Positions 53,820 through 63,053 of a stretch of 64,000 nt of DNA are shown one piece after another. The notes below the pieces were generated by a model. It had not been told where the DNA came from and did not search any database. It was given only the letters and a program-made list of their open reading frames with translations. Made by a program: the position numbers and the translations under genes. Position 1 is the stretch's first letter. Each line of letters begins with the position of its first letter. The stretch comes from an uncultured Chloracidobacterium sp. (GTDB lineage Bacteria; Acidobacteriota; Blastocatellia; Pyrinomonadales; Pyrinomonadaceae), in assembly GCA_936914845.1 (NCBI GenBank), contig CAKZGE010000009.1:56500-120499 (forward strand). Direction: 5' to 3'.

Positions 53820-53896
53820 GCACCCGTAGCTCAGCTGGATAGAGTACTTGACTACGAATCAAGGGGTCGCATGTTCGAATCATGCCGGGTGTACCA
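53820..53896 (+). tRNA. tRNA-Arg(ACG)
   Basis: The 77-base cloverleaf has an acceptor stem GCACCCG/CGGGTGT (first pair G-U), a D-arm with AGCTCAGCTGGATAGAG, an anticodon loop CTACGAA with ACG flanked by CTTGA/TCAAG, a T-arm GTTCGAATC and an encoded CCA at the end. ACG reads Arg CGT codons. It stands just before the RHS array. Confidence 0.97.
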
Positions 53897-53934
53897 TCAT
53901 AACTATAACATATTCAATAACTTGTGATTTTTAG

Positions 53935-53962
53935 AAGACAGACTTCAAGGCCGTCTTTTTTT
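53935..53962 (+). terminator. Terminator after tRNA-Arg
   Basis: AAGAC and GTCTT pair across a loop of about 13 bases, followed by TTTTT. It lies 38 bp after the tRNA. Confidence 0.7.
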
Positions 53963-54190
53963 ACTGTTTTTGTAATCGAAAGCGGTTTCGAGATATCTTT
54001 TATCGGGTTTAAATTAGGCGGTTGGTGAATAGAAAAACACAAAGAAAAAATCTTTTATATCTTAAAAACAGTCGAAACGCGTTACCGCTATGACAACGGT
54101 GCAAATCCAACTCTCAGCAATGGAGCTTACACGCTAACCTCGAACCCCTTCCGGGCAGCGACCTCGACCGCCGCCACAAACGAAGAAACT

Positions 54191-56821
54191 ATGGGCTGGA
54201 CGTTAGGCTATGCTGATAAGAGTGGCCGGCATAGCGAGGTGACAACCTATGCCGGAGCCGCATTGCCCGCAGCTTTCGGCGGGGCTAACACAAACTCAAT
54301 GGGGACGGTCAAAACTGACGTTGACGCAAATACGACGACTGTTGAAGACCAGGCCGGAAAGAAGCGGCGTTCGGTGACGAATGCGCTTGGGCAGTTGGTG
54401 AGGGTTGACGAGCCTGACGGCAGCGGGAACCTCGGCACGGTCGCCAGCCCGAACCAGCCGACGAGTTATAGCTATGACACATTAGACAACCTTGTAACCG
54501 TGAATCAAGGCGTCCAGACGCGGACATTCACGTATAATTCCCTGTCGCGACTGATGTCGGCGACGAATCCTGAGAGCGGGACGATCAGTTACTCCTACGA
54601 TCCAAACGGCAATTTGACCAGCAAGACCGACGCGAGAAGTATCACCACCAGTTACATATACGACGCCCTGAACCGCGTAACACAGCGGAGCTATTCCGGC
54701 GAAACGGGTTATACTACTCCGGCGGTGAGCTATTTCTACGACAACCTGACGAACGCTAAGGGCAAGCTGACGAAAGTGTCTTCGAGCGTTTCGACAACCG
54801 AATACACATCCTTTGACATCTTAGGACGTGTGACCGGACATAAGCAGACGACGGATGGCAATGCATATGAAACCGCTTATGCTTATAATCTGTCTGGTGC
54901 GTTGGTCGAGCAAACTTATCCTTCTGGGCGGGTCGTGAAGAACACGCTTGATGCCGGCGGAAGTCTTGCACAGGTCCAAAGCAAAAAGAACTCCGGTGAT
55001 TTTTATCGTCCGTATGCATCGAACTTTGCTTATAATGCAGCGGGAGCGGTGATGTCGATGAGACTTGGTAACGGAAAGTTCGAGACCACAGTTTTCAATT
55101 CTCGTCTGCAGCCGATCCAAATCGGTCTCGGAAGTTCAGTGTCTGATCATGGCTTGCTCAAATTGGACTATAGCTACGGCACGACGAACAACAACGGCAA
55201 TGTCCTGAGCCAAACGATCACAGTTCCGACGGTCGGGGTGAATACGGGCTTTGTTGCAACGCAAACTTACACCTACGATAGCCTGAACCGCATTAAAGAT
55301 GCGACCGAGAATGTCACGCCGCAGGGCGGCAGTTCTTCGCAAAGCTGGAAACAGACGTTCACCTACGACCGCTACGGCAATCGCAATTTTGATGAAGCCA
55401 ACACGACGACCCTGCCAAAGTCGTGTCTCGATGGAAGCACGCCGGTCGTTTGTGTGGCGGATAGAAAGATCGTGAATCCGTCGGTGAACACGGCTAATAA
55501 TCGTATGAGTACGTCGGACGATTACGCCTTCGATTCGGCAGGTAACACTACCGAAGATGCCGAAGGACGAACATTCGTTTACGACGCTGAAAACAAGCAA
55601 GTCTCTGTGTCAGATACAAACGGCACGATCGGCGAATACCACTACGACGGAGATGGCCGTAGGGTGAAGAAGATCGTCCAATCGACAGGCGAAGTCACCA
55701 TTTTCGTTTATGATGCCGTCGGAAAATCTATCGCAGAATATTCAACGGTCATTTCAATTGCCCCGAAGGTCAGCTACACTACTGCCGATCATTTAGGAAG
55801 CCCGCGAGTCCTGACAGATGAGAACGGACAAGTGATGTCAAGGAGAGACTTCCATCCATTCGGCGAAGAAATTATGGGCAGCGGCGGCCGAACTCAAGGC
55901 CTGAACTACACCGCCGATGATGTGCGGCAGAAATTTACCGGCTATGAACGGGATGATGAATCTTCTTTAGACTTCGCCGAGGCGCGAATGTATTCACCGG
56001 TGCAAGGACGATTTGGCACTTGTGATCCCGTATACATAAGTAAGGCTCATCCTGGAAATCCGCAGCGTTGGAATGCGTATGTGTATGTCTTTAATAATCC
56101 ATTAAACAAGGTGGATCCCGACGGACGCAAACCGAAGACTATCGACGTATATATTGCTTTCGATAACTATTCGGCCGATCAGATTAAAGAAATCCAAAAG
56201 GCCCTTCGAAAATTAGTTGACCCTAAGAAATTTACTGTCAATGTGTATGGTTGGGAGCAAAGCACCTCTGACAACGTGGCGGAGTCACTAAGGTCAAAAG
56301 GGCGGACTGTTGTTGTAGCAGGGCACATCAATGGAATCGACGGAGAAGAAACTGGCGAAGTTCGTTCAACTGGTAAACCGAAAACTGCGGCGAATTCCAT
56401 TCTCTTGAATGGTGGACTTCTGCGTTCTGACGGGATTTATAATATGAATTCCGAGGGAAATTATGTTCGAGTGAACTCAGAAAGGATAAAGGCCGACAGT
56501 CTATACGTTTTCAGTTGTGGTTTAACGCCAAAAGCGGCCTCTGAGTTTGCGAGTAGAATGGAAACCGCTGGATCGTTTGTATACGCCGATGGCGGGGACG
56601 ATACCGGCACCGCTATCAGTACAGCCGTCAATTACGCAGGTGGAACGGTGGGAGCGATAGGGGCAGGACTCAATCCGGGACAGACTGCACTAGCCCTTCA
56701 AAATTTGAGTGATCAATACGAGAAGCAGGGCGTGAGGTATCAAAACGGCGACAATATTATTCCGTGTCAGAGTAATGGCACTTGCGCGGAGAAACGTCAC
56801 AAACTTAGGCTGCAACGTTAA
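54191..56821 (+). CDS. RHS-repeat protein, 5'-truncated, with clan-CD-peptidase-like C-terminal domain
   Basis: The 876-residue frame has YD repeats (for example YSYDPNGNLTSKTD) and the core end DHLGSPRVLTDENG...AYVYVFNNPLNKVDPDG (to about residue 645). The remaining 230 residues are the variable tip. There, VVVAGHINGIDGE (His712) and LYVFSCGL (Cys776) sit after strands, as in caspase- and CHAT-type peptidases, so a toxin of that type is possible. Open sequence without a start codon extends to 54029 and is RHS-like from 54068, so the N-terminal half and any secretion signal are missing. The next gene encodes a lipoprotein. Confidence 0.88.
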   Translation: MGWTLGYADKSGRHSEVTTYAGAALPAAFGGANTNSMGTVKTDVDANTTTVEDQAGKKRRSVTNALGQLVRVDEPDGSGNLGTVASPNQPTSYSYDTLDNLVTVNQGVQTRTFTYNSLSRLMSATNPESGTISYSYDPNGNLTSKTDARSITTSYIYDALNRVTQRSYSGETGYTTPAVSYFYDNLTNAKGKLTKVSSSVSTTEYTSFDILGRVTGHKQTTDGNAYETAYAYNLSGALVEQTYPSGRVVKNTLDAGGSLAQVQSKKNSGDFYRPYASNFAYNAAGAVMSMRLGNGKFETTVFNSRLQPIQIGLGSSVSDHGLLKLDYSYGTTNNNGNVLSQTITVPTVGVNTGFVATQTYTYDSLNRIKDATENVTPQGGSSSQSWKQTFTYDRYGNRNFDEANTTTLPKSCLDGSTPVVCVADRKIVNPSVNTANNRMSTSDDYAFDSAGNTTEDAEGRTFVYDAENKQVSVSDTNGTIGEYHYDGDGRRVKKIVQSTGEVTIFVYDAVGKSIAEYSTVISIAPKVSYTTADHLGSPRVLTDENGQVMSRRDFHPFGEEIMGSGGRTQGLNYTADDVRQKFTGYERDDESSLDFAEARMYSPVQGRFGTCDPVYISKAHPGNPQRWNAYVYVFNNPLNKVDPDGRKPKTIDVYIAFDNYSADQIKEIQKALRKLVDPKKFTVNVYGWEQSTSDNVAESLRSKGRTVVVAGHINGIDGEETGEVRSTGKPKTAANSILLNGGLLRSDGIYNMNSEGNYVRVNSERIKADSLYVFSCGLTPKAASEFASRMETAGSFVYADGGDDTGTAISTAVNYAGGTVGAIGAGLNPGQTALALQNLSDQYEKQGVRYQNGDNIIPCQSNGTCAEKRHKLRLQR

Positions 56822-56828
56822 TACTGGT

Positions 56829-57419
56829 ATGAACATTGGTAAAACATTTGTAAGTATAGTTCCTTTAATGCTTTTTGTCCTATCCTTCGGTGCGTCATGC
56901 CAGAGCCAAAAGGCCGTCAATCAAAATGAGATTGACAAGAAGGCGACGACGAGTCCGACTGTTAAAGCTACAGGCATTGATCCTAATGGCGATCAGAATG
57001 AACGAATTAGCGAGGCAGGTTGGGAATTGCCGCAATTATCTTCTTTCAAAGAGAAATCAAGAGGAGATTATAAAGCAACTGCAATATACAAGGTTGAGCA
57101 AACGGATTATCTCCCCATATCTGACGTAATTCAGTTCGCGGACGGTAATACCTTCAGCGAGGTCAATAGGGATTCGGAAACTGAAAACAAATCCTGGCTA
57201 ATCAGGTATCTAAAAGTATTTTCTGCGAATGGTCGACCATTTTGTTATGTTATGAGAGGCAATTTGGTTGAAGTTGATTCAAGTGGCGAGATCAAGGAAC
57301 GTCTTGCAATGAGCATCATCTTGATCTATACGGATCGAGACGGTGATGGTCGCTTCGAAGCTTTTAAATATAGTGGATCGGAGGCACCGTCAATTCCGGA
57401 GCGGCTAAACAGGCGCTGA
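56829..57419 (+). CDS. Lipoprotein, candidate immunity protein for the first RHS tip
   Basis: The 196-residue protein starts at 56829 with a lipoprotein signal ending FGAS-C. The rest is soluble and mixed alpha/beta, with no known domain. It follows the RHS stop by 7 bp, and no other gene comes between. By analogy with other RHS loci a gene directly after the tip is often the immunity protein; a lipoprotein would meet a toxin at the membrane or in the periplasm. The start 54 bp upstream overlaps the RHS gene and lacks a signal peptide. Confidence 0.7.
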   Translation: MNIGKTFVSIVPLMLFVLSFGASCQSQKAVNQNEIDKKATTSPTVKATGIDPNGDQNERISEAGWELPQLSSFKEKSRGDYKATAIYKVEQTDYLPISDVIQFADGNTFSEVNRDSETENKSWLIRYLKVFSANGRPFCYVMRGNLVEVDSSGEIKERLAMSIILIYTDRDGDGRFEAFKYSGSEAPSIPERLNRR

Positions 57420-57448
57420 CCTTTAACAGATAGAACAACGCAAATCGC

Positions 57449-59323
57449 TTGACGGAATGGGCCGTCTGGAAAGTGATCCAAAGTAAAGAGGATTCCAATG
57501 ACGACTTTTGGGCCCCCGGACAGCTTCACTCCTACAACGCCGCCGGAGCCGTCACATCAATGCAGCTTGGCAACGGCCGCTGGGAATCGACACAGTTCAA
57601 CTCCCGACTCCAGCCGACGCAGATCGCTCTCGGTGCGACAAACGGAGCAACGAATCTGCTCAAACTCGATTATGCCTACGGCACGACAAACAATAACGGA
57701 AATATCCTGAGCCAAACAATAACCGTTCCGACCGCTGGCTTGAATACGGGGTTTGTTGCTGTGCAGAGCTATACTTACGACAGCTTGAACCGTATCAATG
57801 ATGTGACGGAGAATGTCACACCGACAGGCGGAAGTTCGTCGCAATCTTGGAAACAAACGTTCACTTATGACCGTTACGGAAATCGTAACTTTGACGAGGC
57901 GAATACGACGACGTTGATCAAAAACTGCGGAACATCCCCGAACTTAACTGTTTGTGCTGCTGATAGAAAGGTTCTCAATCCTGAAATACTTGCTTCGAAC
58001 AACCGCATCAAAGGCGATCAGGACGGCGACGGCATCAATGATTACACCTTCGACGCTTCGGGCAACACGACGCACGACGCCCAAGTTAGAACATTTATCT
58101 ACGACGCCGAGAACAAACAGGTCGAGGTCCGCGACAGCCAGCAGAACGTCATCGGGCAGTACCAATATGACGGCGATGGCAAGCGTGTGAAAAAGGTCGT
58201 GCCCGCAACCGGCGAAGTCACTGTCTTCGTTTACGACGCGGCGGGCAAACTGGTCGCGGAGTATTCAACAATTGTCGAAACCGCTAATCCGCAGATAAGT
58301 TATTTGACGAACGACCACCTCGGCTCGCCGCGGATAAATACCGATCAAAACGGCAGCGTCACCGCGAGGCACGACTACCATCCGTTCGGCGAAGAGATCA
58401 TCGGCACCGGCGGCCGAACTCAAGGCCTCGGCTACACCGCCGATGACGTGAGAAAACAATTCACCGGCTACGAGCGGGATAATGAGATAAATCTCGACTA
58501 CGCGCAAGCGCGCTATTTCAATGCTGCGCATGGTCGATTCACTTCCGTCGATCCGGTAAAGATGAGTTCGAAGCGAATGCGAAATCCCCAGGGATTTAAT
58601 CTTTATGCTTATGCCATTAACAACCCGTTGAAATATGTTGACCCGGACGGCGAAGACAATGAGTTAGTTACTGAAGAGAGAGAATACAGTTTTTCCATAA
58701 CTAAAGTGGATACGGTCAAAGGCAAGAAGGTCACGACCCAAATTGATTTCAAGGTAAAAGAAAAATATGTAGATATCTACAATGATGCGGGTGAGAAGGT
58801 TAATACGGGAATTCGCGTTCACGTTGAAACTTCGAATGGGGCAAATGCTCAGAATCTTCTATCTACTGAAAAGTTAACTGTCGCTGCTCAAAACGCCGCC
58901 GGAGTAATAGCTGCTTCGTGGCAAGTCGGCGTTGATAAGAGCGTTGCGCTCGCTACCGCATCTAAAGAAACAATAATGGGAGCCGCGAGTGGCGGGCCGA
59001 GAAGCGACGGGGCAGTAAATCCCATGCAGTTAACGAACGGCCAATTCCATCCGAATACAGTCCGGGATGCTAATGGTCAGATAATGGCCGACACCAACAA
59101 ATCTGCTACTGATCGAGAGCGCAATATCTACCTCTCACTTGTGCTACTAAAACAAAAGATCGACGCTGCGGGTTCAACTGAAGGTGGATATAGATCTTTT
59201 GGTCCGCCGCCGTCGCAAGACCCGAATTATGTTTCGGATTCACTCAAATACAATACCCAAATACAACAAAGTATCGATAGGACGCAGAAGGTAACGCAGC
59301 CGTTCGTCGTCAATCCCAAGTAA
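57449..59323 (+). CDS. RHS core fragment B with lysozyme-like C-terminal domain
   Basis: The 624-residue frame begins with a TTG at 57449; RHS similarity to copy A starts near 57477, so the 5' half is absent and no start with a good ribosome site is seen. The core ends at NPLKYVDPDGED (near residue 400). The tip holds SKETIMGAASGG...NPMQLTNG (Glu507), which resembles lytic transglycosylase or lysozyme domains (catalytic Glu followed by MQL). The distal part (SLKYNTQIQQSI) has no match. The tip would attack peptidoglycan in a target cell; this is inference. Confidence 0.82.
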   Translation: MTEWAVWKVIQSKEDSNDDFWAPGQLHSYNAAGAVTSMQLGNGRWESTQFNSRLQPTQIALGATNGATNLLKLDYAYGTTNNNGNILSQTITVPTAGLNTGFVAVQSYTYDSLNRINDVTENVTPTGGSSSQSWKQTFTYDRYGNRNFDEANTTTLIKNCGTSPNLTVCAADRKVLNPEILASNNRIKGDQDGDGINDYTFDASGNTTHDAQVRTFIYDAENKQVEVRDSQQNVIGQYQYDGDGKRVKKVVPATGEVTVFVYDAAGKLVAEYSTIVETANPQISYLTNDHLGSPRINTDQNGSVTARHDYHPFGEEIIGTGGRTQGLGYTADDVRKQFTGYERDNEINLDYAQARYFNAAHGRFTSVDPVKMSSKRMRNPQGFNLYAYAINNPLKYVDPDGEDNELVTEEREYSFSITKVDTVKGKKVTTQIDFKVKEKYVDIYNDAGEKVNTGIRVHVETSNGANAQNLLSTEKLTVAAQNAAGVIAASWQVGVDKSVALATASKETIMGAASGGPRSDGAVNPMQLTNGQFHPNTVRDANGQIMADTNKSATDRERNIYLSLVLLKQKIDAAGSTEGGYRSFGPPPSQDPNYVSDSLKYNTQIQQSIDRTQKVTQPFVVNPK

Positions 59324-59342
59324 CCTTTTGAAGGAGGCTCAT

Positions 59343-60497
59343 ATGAAGATTATCTCGATTTTATTGTTAGTTGTGATGCTAAGTGCCTCGTGTCAGGAGA
59401 TGCGGACGGCGGCCACTGAATCAAACTATGACGGCGGCAAGGGTATTGAACAACGGTCCGAAGAAACTGCAAAGATAAGCCTTAAACAAAATGGCCCAAA
59501 CACCTGCGGTCTTTTCGACTTTGTCATTCTAAAAGAAAATGAACTTATTGGTGTCGGTATCGGCAGCGAAGCGGGAGTTGCCTCTGCAAATAAGCCAGGC
59601 GGCGTTCAAAGCAAGTCCAAAGAAATCTTTTTTGTTTGCAGCTCGGGTGATCTTGGTAAAACTTGGCAAGGCGAACGAGAAATACCTTACGAGAACACGG
59701 GGCCAATATCGGGCATCACTGAACATAACCGAACAGTATTTATCGGGGGGGCGGATGGTTCTATCTGGGTGAAAAATGAAGCAAAATGGCAATCCATTTT
59801 TGAACCTAAAAGCGATAGTTACCGTTTTCGGTATATCCAGTTTGTTGACAATGAAACCGGCTTTGCAGCTTGCGAAACTGAATACGGTTCTCAAATCTTC
59901 AAGACTCAAAATGGCGGGCAAAGTTGGAATAAAGTTTATGAAAACGAGATTTCTGGACATCCGTTCGATTTGCTTGTTATAGACAAAAATACGGCAATTA
60001 TAGCGATAAACGATGAGTATATTCTTCGCACCGAAGACGGTGGTAAAACTTGGAAACCTGAGGAGCTTGAAAACACCGGAAGGACAGTAAAAGAAGATGA
60101 TTGGATCGACCTAAATGACAATGGGGCTTCTGCGTTGGCACTTACTTCTAAAGGCATTGTGTGGGTTGTTGGTCAAAAGGGCAGTCTCTATTATTCCGAT
60201 GACAAAGGAAAAACATGGAAACGTCCGGACAAATTTCCTGATTCAATCAAACAACAGGAGTTACAGTCAATCGCTTTTTCACCAAGTGGAAAGGGCGTTG
60301 CGGTCGGACAAAACGGTTATATTATTCTTTCCGAAGACGCTGGAAAAACCTGGAATGAAATTCCTCAGGGCACTATAAAAGAGCAGGTCTTAGCGAGCGA
60401 AGTTACAAAAAACCTTGATAAACTAATCAAAGTTAAATTCAAGAACGAAAGCGCGGTCATTCTTGGATCGCGGGGTGTTTACGAACTCTCGTTTTGA
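59343..60497 (+). CDS. Beta-propeller lipoprotein (YCF48/BNR-like)
   Basis: The 384-residue protein starts at ATG 59343 with AAGGAGG before it. A lipoprotein signal ends LSAS-C. The rest has repeated blades with D-x-G-K-T-W (for example RTEDGGKTW, YSDDKGKTW, LSEDAGKTW), as in BNR/Asp-box and YCF48 propellers. It lies 19 bp after the RHS fragment B. It may be the immunity protein for the lysozyme-like tip, as periplasmic lipoproteins that inhibit lysozymes exist, but propellers are not usual for this role. Confidence 0.82.
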   Translation: MKIISILLLVVMLSASCQEMRTAATESNYDGGKGIEQRSEETAKISLKQNGPNTCGLFDFVILKENELIGVGIGSEAGVASANKPGGVQSKSKEIFFVCSSGDLGKTWQGEREIPYENTGPISGITEHNRTVFIGGADGSIWVKNEAKWQSIFEPKSDSYRFRYIQFVDNETGFAACETEYGSQIFKTQNGGQSWNKVYENEISGHPFDLLVIDKNTAIIAINDEYILRTEDGGKTWKPEELENTGRTVKEDDWIDLNDNGASALALTSKGIVWVVGQKGSLYYSDDKGKTWKRPDKFPDSIKQQELQSIAFSPSGKGVAVGQNGYIILSEDAGKTWNEIPQGTIKEQVLASEVTKNLDKLIKVKFKNESAVILGSRGVYELSF

Positions 60498-60518
60498 TAG
60501 AACGACATTTGAAAGAAG

Positions 60519-60546
60519 GGCGTGAGCACCGCTCACGCCTTTTGCT
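60519..60546 (+). terminator. Rho-independent terminator after the propeller gene
   Basis: GGCGTGAGC and GCTCACGCC form a perfect 9-bp stem around ACC, followed by TTTTGCTTTT. The next RHS fragment therefore needs its own transcription. Confidence 0.88.
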
Positions 60547-60626
60547 TTTCCTGGCGGTTCTGGCTGATGAGACCTTCGCGGATGGCTTGACCGAAATGTC
60601 TTTGGAATGAAGACCGTCGGGATGTT

Positions 60627-60992
60627 ATGAAAAACGTTTTGCTACAATCGTCAAAACAAACGTTCACGTACGACCGGTACGGAAATCGTAACTTTGATGA
60701 ATCAAACACAACGAGGCTCCCGAAGAACTGCGGAACATCGCCGAACTTCACCGTTTGTGCGGCGGATAGAAAGGTTCTCAATCCTGAAATACTTGCGTCA
60801 AACAACCGCATCAAGGCGATCAGGACGGCGACGACATCAATGATTCTGCATTCTACGCTTCCGGCAACACGACGCACGACGCCCAGGGCAGAACCTTTAT
60901 CTACGACGCCGAGAACAAACAGATCGAGGTCAAAGATGCAAACAATCAAACCATCGGCAGATACTTTTACGACGGAGACGGCAAGCGTGTGA
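60627..60992 (+). pseudogene. RHS core fragment C, first part before a frameshift
   Basis: The first 62 codons continue the RHS core (YDRYGNRNFDESNTTRLPKNC), then the frame changes after N-R-I-K. Compared with copy B (CATCAAAGGCG), copy C has one A fewer at 60812-60814, so the core would continue in the other frame, which encodes the rest as 60989-62029. The fragment has no start with a ribosome site. Confidence 0.8.
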
Positions 60993-62029
60993 AAAAGATT
61001 GTTCCGGCAACCGGTGAAGTAACTGTTTTCGTTTACGACGCGGCAGGCAAACTGGTCGCGGAGTATTCAACAACCATCGAAACCGCTAATCCGCAAATAA
61101 GCTATCTGACAAACGACCATCTCGGGTCCCCGCGAATCCTGACCGACCAGAACGGAGCGGTCGTATCACGCCGTGATTTTCATCCATTTGGTGAGGAAAT
61201 TGTTCGTGCGGGCTACGGTCAAGATACTATTCGAGAGAAGTTCGCAACCTACGACCGAGACGGTGAATCGGGGTTAGACTATGCTCAAGCAAGATATTAT
61301 TCTGCTAATCTGGGTCGATTTTTTAGTATCGACCCGGAAAATGCCGATGCAGATGAGGAAGTGCCGCAAACTTGGAATGCTTATGCCTACGCCAGGAACA
61401 ATCCGCTCAAATATGCTGACCCTTCCGGTGAAGGCGTAGAGATATGTTCGGGACAGGACTGCCGATATTACTCGGAAAGGGAGTGGATGACATTTCTTGA
61501 GGCGAATAAGAAATCGGGAGATTTTACTTTTAGAGGGAACAATGCATACTACAGGGGAAACACAGAAGAAGTTGCGTTTGTAATTCGCTCCAGTTCGATG
61601 CTGGATGAATCACAGATGCATTTCATAAGGGAAACGGCTGACCAGTCAATTAAAAAAGCTAAGGTCGTAGGAATCGCTGCGGCCAGTGCAGTTGTTGTCG
61701 GAGCATGCGTTGGAACTGGGGCATGTGCGGTGGTAGGTTCAGGTTTAGTTATTGCGGGTAAAATCCTACTCAAAAAGACACTTAAATACTCACTTAAAAT
61801 TACTAAACAGATGCCAAAACGGGGGTGGACTAGGCAGCAAGTTGAGGCGACCATCAAAAATCCCCATGCAACTGCCCGCACAACATTTAAGGGTACGGGT
61901 GAATCTGCTACTGCCTACATAAACAAGGACGGGAGTTACGTTGTAGTCAAAGACGCGACACGAGAAATCATCCAAGTATCTGACAAGACCAGGCCTTGGA
62001 ATTTTCCTGGAGATTGGAAATGGAAATAA
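60989..62029 (+). CDS. RHS core fragment C, second part, with colicin-E5-like toxin domain
   Basis: The 346-residue frame covers the end of the core (VPATGEVTVFVYDAAGK...ARNNPLKYADPSGE) and a tip of about 210 residues. The tip has a hydrophobic stretch (VVVGACVGTGACAVVGSGLVIAGK), then a final domain with KRGWTRQQVEATIKN, GESATAYINKDGSYVVVKD and IIQVSDKTRPW. This is the pattern of colicin E5-type tRNA ribonuclease domains. The upstream frameshift would stop its synthesis as part of a long protein. The apparent start (GTG) is just the frame opening. Confidence 0.82.
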   Translation: MKKIVPATGEVTVFVYDAAGKLVAEYSTTIETANPQISYLTNDHLGSPRILTDQNGAVVSRRDFHPFGEEIVRAGYGQDTIREKFATYDRDGESGLDYAQARYYSANLGRFFSIDPENADADEEVPQTWNAYAYARNNPLKYADPSGEGVEICSGQDCRYYSEREWMTFLEANKKSGDFTFRGNNAYYRGNTEEVAFVIRSSSMLDESQMHFIRETADQSIKKAKVVGIAAASAVVVGACVGTGACAVVGSGLVIAGKILLKKTLKYSLKITKQMPKRGWTRQQVEATIKNPHATARTTFKGTGESATAYINKDGSYVVVKDATREIIQVSDKTRPWNFPGDWKWK

Positions 62030-62373
62030 TATCAAGACAGGAGGTCGATATTAAAAGTTTTAGTAAAGAGGAGATTCTTGATCAACGCGAGTTATTCCTT
62101 TTGGCCAAACAAGCTGTGCTCTTCGTGGACTTTTGCGAAACAGAAGATTTGGCTATTATCGGAATCGAAGGCGGGACATATGACGGTTCATTTACTCCAA
62201 ATATTGATTTGATTCGAGATTATTCTCAATATCAATTAATGGATGACTGGTGCGAGTTCCGAAGCCATTGCAATAGGCAGGCAAGGATTTTTCTAGCGGC
62301 TTACAGCCACGACGAAAGCTTTCGATTCTATTTAACCATTTTCTCAAAATTTGACTGGATAAGTTATCGGTAA
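62020..62373 (+). CDS. Candidate immunity protein for the E5-like toxin
   Basis: The ATG at 62020 overlaps the toxin gene by 10 bp, the usual coupling between a tip and its immunity gene. The 117-residue product is acidic, as expected for an inhibitor of a basic ribonuclease. There is no membrane segment or signal, so it would act in the cytoplasm. No sequence family is recognised. Confidence 0.72.
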   Translation: MEIISRQEVDIKSFSKEEILDQRELFLLAKQAVLFVDFCETEDLAIIGIEGGTYDGSFTPNIDLIRDYSQYQLMDDWCEFRSHCNRQARIFLAAYSHDESFRFYLTIFSKFDWISYR

Positions 62374-62376
62374 GCC

Positions 62377-62691
62377 CCGTTCACCTACGACGCCGAGAAC
62401 AAACAGATTAAAGTCGAAACCGTTGACGGTAGCGGCGATCCGGTTGCAACCGTCGGCGAATACGTCTATGATGGCGACGGCAAACGGATCAAGAAGGTCG
62501 TGCCCGCAACCGGCGAAGTCACTGTCTTCGTTTACGACGCGGCAGGCAAACTGGTCGCGGAGTATTCGACCGTGATCGCTCCGCCGTCCGAAGCAAAGGT
62601 CAGCTACCTGACAAACGACCACTTGGGTTTGCAGCGGTTGGTGACGGATTCTCTATTAGGAATCCGGTTGAAAGCATTCAAAACAGAATGA
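62377..62691 (+). pseudogene. RHS core fragment D, short remnant
   Basis: About 105 codons of the core follow the immunity gene directly: FTYDAENKQIK...PATGEVTVFVYDAAGK...NDHLG, then the frame leaves the RHS sequence (LQRLVTDSLLGIRLKAFKTE). There is no start with a ribosome site. Nearly identical DNA is in copy B. The end seems to be joined to the next tip out of frame; the neighbouring frame reads P-L-G-F-A-A-V-G-D-G-F-S-I-R-N-P-V and runs into the next gene. Confidence 0.8.
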
Positions 62692-63053
62692 AGGAGATGG
62701 AGAAATATGACAAAACCACAAATGATCCGGCAAAAGCCGTTAATATGGCGCGCGATACATTGTCGAAATTACTCACTGCGAGAAATTTAATGGAAAAAAG
62801 CGGAAGGTTCGGGACTTTTCGAAAATCAGTGTCATTTGAAAACGATAAGTTTATCAACGATAAGCTTCTGGAATGGGCAAAGACTGATGGTCGTGACGCA
62901 AAAAGAAAGGTACTGTTTCAAATAATGCAGTATGTAGCCAATTATAGTTGGCCAGCGACAGATGGTACTAAGATAAAAAGAAAACGGAAGAAAACAAGAA
63001 AACGCAAAGTAACTGCAATGAACGATGGTGGAGGAGAATACAGCGAAGTATGA
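62688..63053 (+). CDS. Probable tip domain fragment of unknown type
   Basis: The 121-residue frame (ATG 62688) is helical and strongly basic at its end (KIKRKRKKTRKRK). In the same frame, without a stop, upstream DNA encodes further residues (SIRNPVESIQNR) that join the core remnant, so this is probably a truncated C-terminal toxin. No catalytic motif is recognised. It overlaps the next gene by 4 bp, as toxin and immunity genes do. Confidence 0.6.
   Translation: MKEMEKYDKTTNDPAKAVNMARDTLSKLLTARNLMEKSGRFGTFRKSVSFENDKFINDKLLEWAKTDGRDAKRKVLFQIMQYVANYSWPATDGTKIKRKRKKTRKRKVTAMNDGGGEYSEV

Noticed and set aside
60533..60949. Minus-strand gene of 138 codons over the RHS fragment C
   Set aside because: Most of it is antisense to the RHS core, and the same antisense frame is seen behind other core copies (for example 57944-58165), so it is a shadow.
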